From: JALXCG01 sp026991065 [NCBI: Gemmatimonadota bacterium]
GTDB taxonomy: Bacteria > GCA-2686955
Length of the DNA: 9,394 nucleotides
Assembly (NCBI GenBank): GCA_026991065.1
Contig: JALXCG010000006.1
Location: 1 to 9,394 of the forward strand
Reading direction: 5' to 3'
Shown piece after piece: positions 5,834 through 9,394 of this stretch. The position numbers and the translations under genes are program-made. The notes below the pieces were generated by a model, which was given only the letters and a program-made list of their open reading frames with translations, was not told where the DNA came from and searched no databases. Numbering within the stretch: position 1 is the stretch's first letter; each line of letters starts with the position of its first letter.

Positions 5834-5850
5834 CCACTAGAGGACACCCA

Positions 5851-7167
5851 ATGAACCACCCACGTCTGATCGCCACCGCCATCTGCGGCTCCATTCTTCT
5901 GTCCACCAACCCGGTCCGTGCGGGCGGCTTTCTCCTGGTCGGCACCAGCGACGGAGCCAACAATTGGGATGGGATGGGGATGCAGGTATTCTTTCTCTCC
6001 TCGATCAACGGTGACTCCACGCCGGAGATCGCCACCGGGGCGTTCTGCACCGATGGTCACGGCCAGATCAACTCCGGCAGCCTGCTGGTCTACAACGGAG
6101 AGGAACCCCACGAACTGCTGTGGAACTTCTGTGGGCCCAACGCGGGGGATCAGTTGGGCCGCTCGGCGGCCAACTGTGGCGACCTCAACGGCGATGGCCT
6201 GGATGACGTGATCGTGGGCGCGCCGATGCGCGACAACGAATTCGACGCGGACGGCAGTGTCTTTGTGTTGTCGGGAGTCGATGGCAGCGTGATCTTCGAA
6301 CTCCACGGGAGCACCCAGCGCGCCACCTTCGGCTGGGCGGTCGCGGGCGCCGGCGACCTCAACGGCGACGCGGTGCCGGATCTGCTGGTGGGCGCGCCGG
6401 GCGACGCCGGCAAAGGGTCGATCACGGTCATCTCGGGAAGTGACGGCACCCAGTTGGCCAAATACTGGGGTCCCAACACCGGCAGCAAATTCGGCTACTC
6501 GGTCGCCCGCGGCGGCGATCTGACCGGCGATGGGGTGCCCGAACTCCTGGTTGGCGATCCGGTCGCGGACGGCCAGCGCGGCAGTGTGCGAATTCTCAAT
6601 GGCGACAAGGTCGGGCGCGGATTCCGCAGGCTCAGCAGCGTGCGCGAAGCGCTGCTCTTCGGCGCCAACGCCAATACCCGCTTCGGCGAGGTGGTCAGTT
6701 GCGTCGGCGACCTGGATCTGGATGGCGTCCCGGAAACCGCGATCGGCGCCCCCTGCGATGACTCGATGTATATCTACTCCGGCGTCTCCCACCAGTTGTT
6801 GACCGTATTCAGCGGGCACGGCGCGCAGGGGCAAACCAAGGACGGCATCGGCCACACCCCCGCTGCCAATGTTGGGGATATCAACGGGGACGGTGTGGAA
6901 GACCTGCTGATCGGCGCCCCCTACTACCACGAAGAGGGGCTGCCCGCGGTGGGCGCCGCGGGACTCTTCTCCGGCAAGGATCAGCGGCTGCTTTCACTGC
7001 GCCAATGCTACTACGACGAGAACGACTATTTCGGCGCTGCGGCCTATGGCAACGGCGTCGATTTCGATGGCGACGGCTGGCCGGATTGGATCATCGGCAT
7101 TCCCGGCTACGGCAGCAAATCGGAGAACTCGGCCTACGGCGCGGTCATGGTAGAAACCTCGCGCTGA
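5851..7167 (+). CDS. Secreted seven-repeat FG-GAP (integrin-like) beta-propeller protein
   Basis: The protein has 438 residues. ATG 5851 is preferred over in-frame ATG 5809 because AGAGGA (5839-5844) is six bases upstream and the protein then begins with a signal peptide (hydrophobic 5-18, cleavage after PVRA near 24). Seven FG-GAP units follow, each with a Ca2+-binding-type loop and most closing with a (V/I)GAP-like motif: about 51-60 (degenerate INGDSTPEI), 110-120 GDLNGDGLDDV, 168-178 GDLNGDAVPDL, 222-232 GDLTGDGVPEL, 286-296 GDLDLDGVPET, 342-352 GDINGDGVEDL and 403-413 VDFDGDGWPDW. Spacing of about 54-64 residues fits one blade each, so a closed seven-bladed propeller of the integrin alpha type is likely. 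Such proteins act outside the cell in adhesion or binding; no catalytic motif, anchor or sorting tail is visible. It lies between two sulfatase-like paralogues on the opposite strand. Confidence 0.93.
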   Translation: MNHPRLIATAICGSILLSTNPVRAGGFLLVGTSDGANNWDGMGMQVFFLSSINGDSTPEIATGAFCTDGHGQINSGSLLVYNGEEPHELLWNFCGPNAGDQLGRSAANCGDLNGDGLDDVIVGAPMRDNEFDADGSVFVLSGVDGSVIFELHGSTQRATFGWAVAGAGDLNGDAVPDLLVGAPGDAGKGSITVISGSDGTQLAKYWGPNTGSKFGYSVARGGDLTGDGVPELLVGDPVADGQRGSVRILNGDKVGRGFRRLSSVREALLFGANANTRFGEVVSCVGDLDLDGVPETAIGAPCDDSMYIYSGVSHQLLTVFSGHGAQGQTKDGIGHTPAANVGDINGDGVEDLLIGAPYYHEEGLPAVGAAGLFSGKDQRLLSLRQCYYDENDYFGAAAYGNGVDFDGDGWPDWIIGIPGYGSKSENSAYGAVMVETSR

Positions 7168-7179
7168 CGACAGCTATCC

Positions 7180-7219
7180 GATCAGCGCCGGCCGGGTCAT
7201 CTGGCCGCCGGCGCCGATC
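7180..7219. terminator. Strong bidirectional hairpin between the FG-GAP gene and sulfatase-like copy 2
   Basis: GCGCCGGC (7185-7192) pairs with GCCGGCGC (7207-7214). Beyond one A-C mismatch the stem extends with GATC (7180-7183) and GATC (7216-7219), giving twelve pairs around a 14-nt loop that has its own GGCC self-complementarity. It occupies most of the 52-nt gap between the two convergent stop codons and abuts the leftward one. There is no U-tract on either side. Position and strength support a shared terminator. Confidence 0.6.
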
Positions 7220-9211
7220 TCAATTGCGGATCGATAGATCGTCGACCAGCACCTCGCCCCCCTCATTGGCGACCGAAAAATAGGTCGTTCCCCACATCCG
7301 GTGCGGCTCCGGGTCGATGGCGGCCAGCACCAACTCGCCATTGACATGCACGCGAATCTCCCCATTCTCCTTCTCCAGCCTCACCCAGTGCCACTGGTCC
7401 AGGGAGAAGGGAATGGTGGCGGAGCCCCAGTCGAGGGTGCCGCCATCCCGGTCGACCCGAGTTAGCGTGACCTGGTTCTCACCAAACTTGGCGATGTATC
7501 CACCACGCATCCACGGGCGCCAGCAGATCATCATTGCCGCCTCACCGGAGACCAGCTTCATCCGTGCCCGCGCCGAATAGTCCTCCAGGGGATAGAAGAT
7601 CAGCCCCATATTCATGCGGAATGGCTGTCCACCGCGGCACTCGGGAGCCTCGGGGTCGAGCCGACCATGCATCACCCAGTTGCCCCCCTCATCGGCAAGA
7701 CGGATCCGCTTCCAGCGACAATCCAGGCTCACCGAAGTCTCTTCAAAGTAGTCGTAGCCGACGTCGGGATCGCTGAAATCGGTTTTGTAGAGTACCCCGG
7801 TTCCGGGACTGCCCGGCCGTGCCCGGTCGGCAAACTTGATCAGTTCGTGCATCTCGCTTTCGAGATCTCGCGCCAAGGCGGAATCACTCTCCGCCAGATT
7901 GATGGTCTCACCCGGATCGGCGGGAATATCGAAGAGTTGCAGATCGGGATCAGGCTCCAGGTAGAGAGCATGGTTGATCACCTTGTACTCCTCCGGGAAG
8001 AAGGCGCGGCAGTGATGGTCAGCCGAGAGCGCACTGAGATTGCCCGCCCCGGCGATACCCGGAGGAGCCGCCGGGATGTTCGGAACCGTCAACCCGAGCG
8101 TTTCCAGGATGAAAGGCATGAGATCGACGTGGGAGTGGGGGCGATCGATCACCCGCCCGGCAAACCCGCCACCATGCTGGCGCTCCCACTCCCGCGGCAG
8201 GAAAACCAGAAATGGCACGTGGGTATTCCCCTCGTAGCACTCGATGTGACAGAAGAAAAAGTTGTGGTCGCCGGCCAACTCTTCGCCATGGTCGCCGGTA
8301 ACAATGACCAGTGTATTCTCACGCAACCCCTCCTCTTCCAGCACCTGAAAAAGCTGCTCGATCTGATAGTCGATGTAGGCGATCAGGCCGTCATACTGAG
8401 CAACGTACCAGTCCATGCTGATGATGCCGTCGATCACCTGCCCGGCAAACATTCCCCCCTCGCAGGACTGCTCCTGGTGCAGCGCCGGCAGGTCGCCAAG
8501 TTGGCCATAGTAGGGATCGTCCACGAAGAGGGAATCCCACGGTTCCGGAGCGATGTAGGGCGCGTGCGGTCCGAACGGCTGGGCCTGGATGAAGAAAGGC
8601 CGACGCCCCGGATCGGTGATCATCTGCACCAGAGTATCGGTCAAATTCTGGTCCGGACGTTCGGTGACAATTACATCCTCATAGAGATCCGCCGTCCGCC
8701 CCCTGGGTTCCAGCAGCGTGTTGCTGGTCAGCAGCGCGGTGGAATAACCGGCGGCCTCCAACCGGTGAGTGAGGGTAGGCAAGCCCGGATGCGGCCGCAG
8801 CGTGCGCTCCAGCACCTTGTGGGTCTGGGGGACCGTGCCGGTCATCATTGACACCACACTGGGCCAGGTCCAGGTCGAAGTGGAGTGGTAATGGGTGAGC
8901 ATCACCCCTTCATCAGCCACCTGCTCCAGGAACGGCGTGGTCTGCCGCTCATAGCCATACAGGCTCAAGTGATCGGCACGGGTCGTATCGATCACATAGA
9001 GCAAAACATTGTAGCCATTGGCGACAGCCGCGGTGATCTCACCCAGTAGCGGATCGGGAGTTGCGGCTGGAATCGCAGCCGAGGTCATTGCCGGCGGTAC
9101 GGAGAGCGCAGCAACGGAGGTCAGGGGACGGGCCGCGGCGCTGGTGGCGACCGCGGCGGAAGCGGTGAAGATCCACGGGAAAATCGCAGCGGCGCGATGG
9201 CCTGCGAACAT
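7220..9211 (-). CDS. Secreted sulfatase-like hydrolase/transferase with threonine at the nucleophile position and C-terminal jelly-roll-like domain (copy 2)
   Basis: The protein has 663 residues from ATG 9211; in-frame TTG 9217, with GGAG seven bases upstream, would add two residues. A signal peptide (hydrophobic about 7-25, cleavage near 27) is followed by an Ala/Pro/Thr-rich linker to about 65. The alkaline-phosphatase-superfamily domain spans about 67-465: DTTRADH (75-81), nucleophile segment TWTWPSVVSMMTG (113-125), with Thr115 in TWPSV replacing CxPSR, and GDHGEE metal site (306-311). It keeps the Pro and the DHGE that copy 1 has lost, so it looks more conventional. A hand count over an ungapped 59-residue block with copy 1 gives 32 identities, and 36 of 51 over another (226-276), so they are paralogues. 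Residues about 472-663 are the beta-rich LamG-like domain ending GTTYFSVANEGGEVLVDDLS. It is probably periplasmic or exported. The substrate is unknown; threonine as nucleophile is known in lipoteichoic-acid-synthase and phosphoethanolamine-transferase relatives. Confidence 0.9.
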   Translation of the reverse strand: MFAGHRAAAIFPWIFTASAAVATSAAARPLTSVAALSVPPAMTSAAIPAATPDPLLGEITAAVANGYNVLLYVIDTTRADHLSLYGYERQTTPFLEQVADEGVMLTHYHSTSTWTWPSVVSMMTGTVPQTHKVLERTLRPHPGLPTLTHRLEAAGYSTALLTSNTLLEPRGRTADLYEDVIVTERPDQNLTDTLVQMITDPGRRPFFIQAQPFGPHAPYIAPEPWDSLFVDDPYYGQLGDLPALHQEQSCEGGMFAGQVIDGIISMDWYVAQYDGLIAYIDYQIEQLFQVLEEEGLRENTLVIVTGDHGEELAGDHNFFFCHIECYEGNTHVPFLVFLPREWERQHGGGFAGRVIDRPHSHVDLMPFILETLGLTVPNIPAAPPGIAGAGNLSALSADHHCRAFFPEEYKVINHALYLEPDPDLQLFDIPADPGETINLAESDSALARDLESEMHELIKFADRARPGSPGTGVLYKTDFSDPDVGYDYFEETSVSLDCRWKRIRLADEGGNWVMHGRLDPEAPECRGGQPFRMNMGLIFYPLEDYSARARMKLVSGEAAMMICWRPWMRGGYIAKFGENQVTLTRVDRDGGTLDWGSATIPFSLDQWHWVRLEKENGEIRVHVNGELVLAAIDPEPHRMWGTTYFSVANEGGEVLVDDLSIRN

Positions 9212-9224
9212 GTTCAAATCTAGG

Positions 9225-9228
9225 CTCC
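9225..9228 (-). promoter_or_regulatory. Ribosome binding site that bears on the start of sulfatase-like copy 2
   Basis: Read leftward, GGAG (9228-9225) is seven bases before an in-frame TTG (9217-9215) but 13 bases before ATG (9211-9209). Spacing favours the TTG, codon preference favours the ATG. The resulting proteins differ by only two residues and keep the same signal peptide. Confidence 0.45.
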
Positions 9229-9278
9229 GGCAAAAAGGGAGAGGTTGGTTGAGACGCCGGGTGCATCTCAGCCTCTCC

Positions 9279-9307
9279 AGTGTAAGAAGCTCTTCCCCCA
9301 ACCTCAA
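9279..9307 (-). promoter_or_regulatory. Sigma-70-type promoter for sulfatase-like copy 2
   Basis: Read leftward, TTGAGG (9307-9302) and TACACT (9284-9279) are separated by exactly 17 bases. Each hexamer matches the consensus (TTGACA, TATAAT) at four of six positions. Transcription would begin near 9272, giving a leader of about 60 nt before the start codon. It is the best promoter candidate I could find in the window; the rest of the region up to 9394 shows no gene with a convincing start. Confidence 0.45.
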
Positions 9308-9394
9308 CTGGCGCCGGAAAAGTGCCTGGTGCACCGGCCAAGACGCTGCGGGCAGCCCCGGTCGCAAGCCGCGCCGAGGATACCGCGTTGACGG

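Larger units (their letters stand above)
5458..5850. other. 393-nt divergent intergenic region rich in inverted repeats, no gene seen
   Basis: This stretch separates the leftward sulfatase-like gene from the rightward FG-GAP gene and must hold the promoters of both. Open frames crossing it are in-frame extensions of the flanking genes or shadows, and none has a convincing start. It contains at least five GC-rich inverted repeats, a ten-base-period direct repeat and a C9 run, listed separately. A TACACT hexamer (5759-5764) could be a -10 element for the FG-GAP gene, the same hexamer as in the promoter at 9279-9307, but I found no good -35 box at the right spacing. I saw no riboswitch that I recognise. 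Confidence 0.6.

Noticed and set aside
5758-6930. Minus-strand open frame of 390 codons opposite the FG-GAP gene
   Set aside because: Its repeating character simply mirrors the FG-GAP repeats on the other strand, and the plus-strand frame has the signal peptide and ribosome binding site.
7667-8851. Plus-strand open frame of 394 codons opposite sulfatase-like copy 2
   Set aside because: It is antisense to the conserved metal-site and nucleophile region of the paralogue; the same kind of shadow frame appears opposite copy 1 at 4270-5001. No signal peptide, domain or ribosome binding site supports it.
1-9394. CRISPR array, transposon, prophage or toxin-antitoxin content
   Set aside because: No regularly spaced repeats, transposase or integrase motifs, terminal inverted repeats with target duplication, or small toxin/antitoxin pair could be seen on either strand.

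Overview
This is a GC-rich bacterial window with densely packed genes, probably from a Gram-negative environmental or uncultured lineage. Secreted seven-bladed FG-GAP proteins, secreted sulfatase-like enzymes with jelly-roll tails and GAF/sigma-54 activators together resemble phyla such as Eisenbacteria or Krumholzibacteriota. That placement is inference only, because no marker gene is present. I saw no tRNA, rRNA, CRISPR array, transposase or phage gene.

Layout. Positions 1-3410 read rightward: the C-terminal end of a TPR-like protein, a secreted protein with a glutamine-amidotransferase-like N-terminal half and a beta-rich C-terminal half, and a GAF-AAA+ sigma-54-dependent activator whose likely GTG start overlaps the previous stop codon by 4 nt. 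A convergent junction (3411-3513) holds a strong hairpin. Next, reading leftward (3514-5457), is a secreted sulfatase/alkaline-phosphatase-superfamily enzyme. A 393-nt divergent intergenic region (5458-5850), rich in inverted repeats and carrying a C9 tract, separates it from a rightward secreted seven-repeat FG-GAP beta-propeller (5851-7167). A second bidirectional hairpin lies at the next convergent junction, followed by a leftward paralogue of the sulfatase-like enzyme (7220-9211) with a recognisable sigma-70-type promoter upstream (9279-9307).

How the genes may work together. Four of the six genes carry Sec-type signal peptides, so the locus mostly supplies envelope or extracellular proteins. 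The two sulfatase-like paralogues share a threonine where classical sulfatases have the formylglycine-forming Cys/Ser, and both lack the Arg of the CxPSR motif. They are therefore more likely phospho-transfer or phosphoester/phosphonate-type enzymes, or an unassigned threonine-nucleophile subgroup, than classical sulfatases. The FG-GAP propeller between them could be a partner or an unrelated surface protein. The sigma-54 activator may control the secreted protein it is coupled to, or targets outside the window. The only -24/-12-like match I found lies at its own 3' end. No complete known pathway is evident; the most unusual content is the threonine-type enzyme pair and the structured divergent intergenic region.
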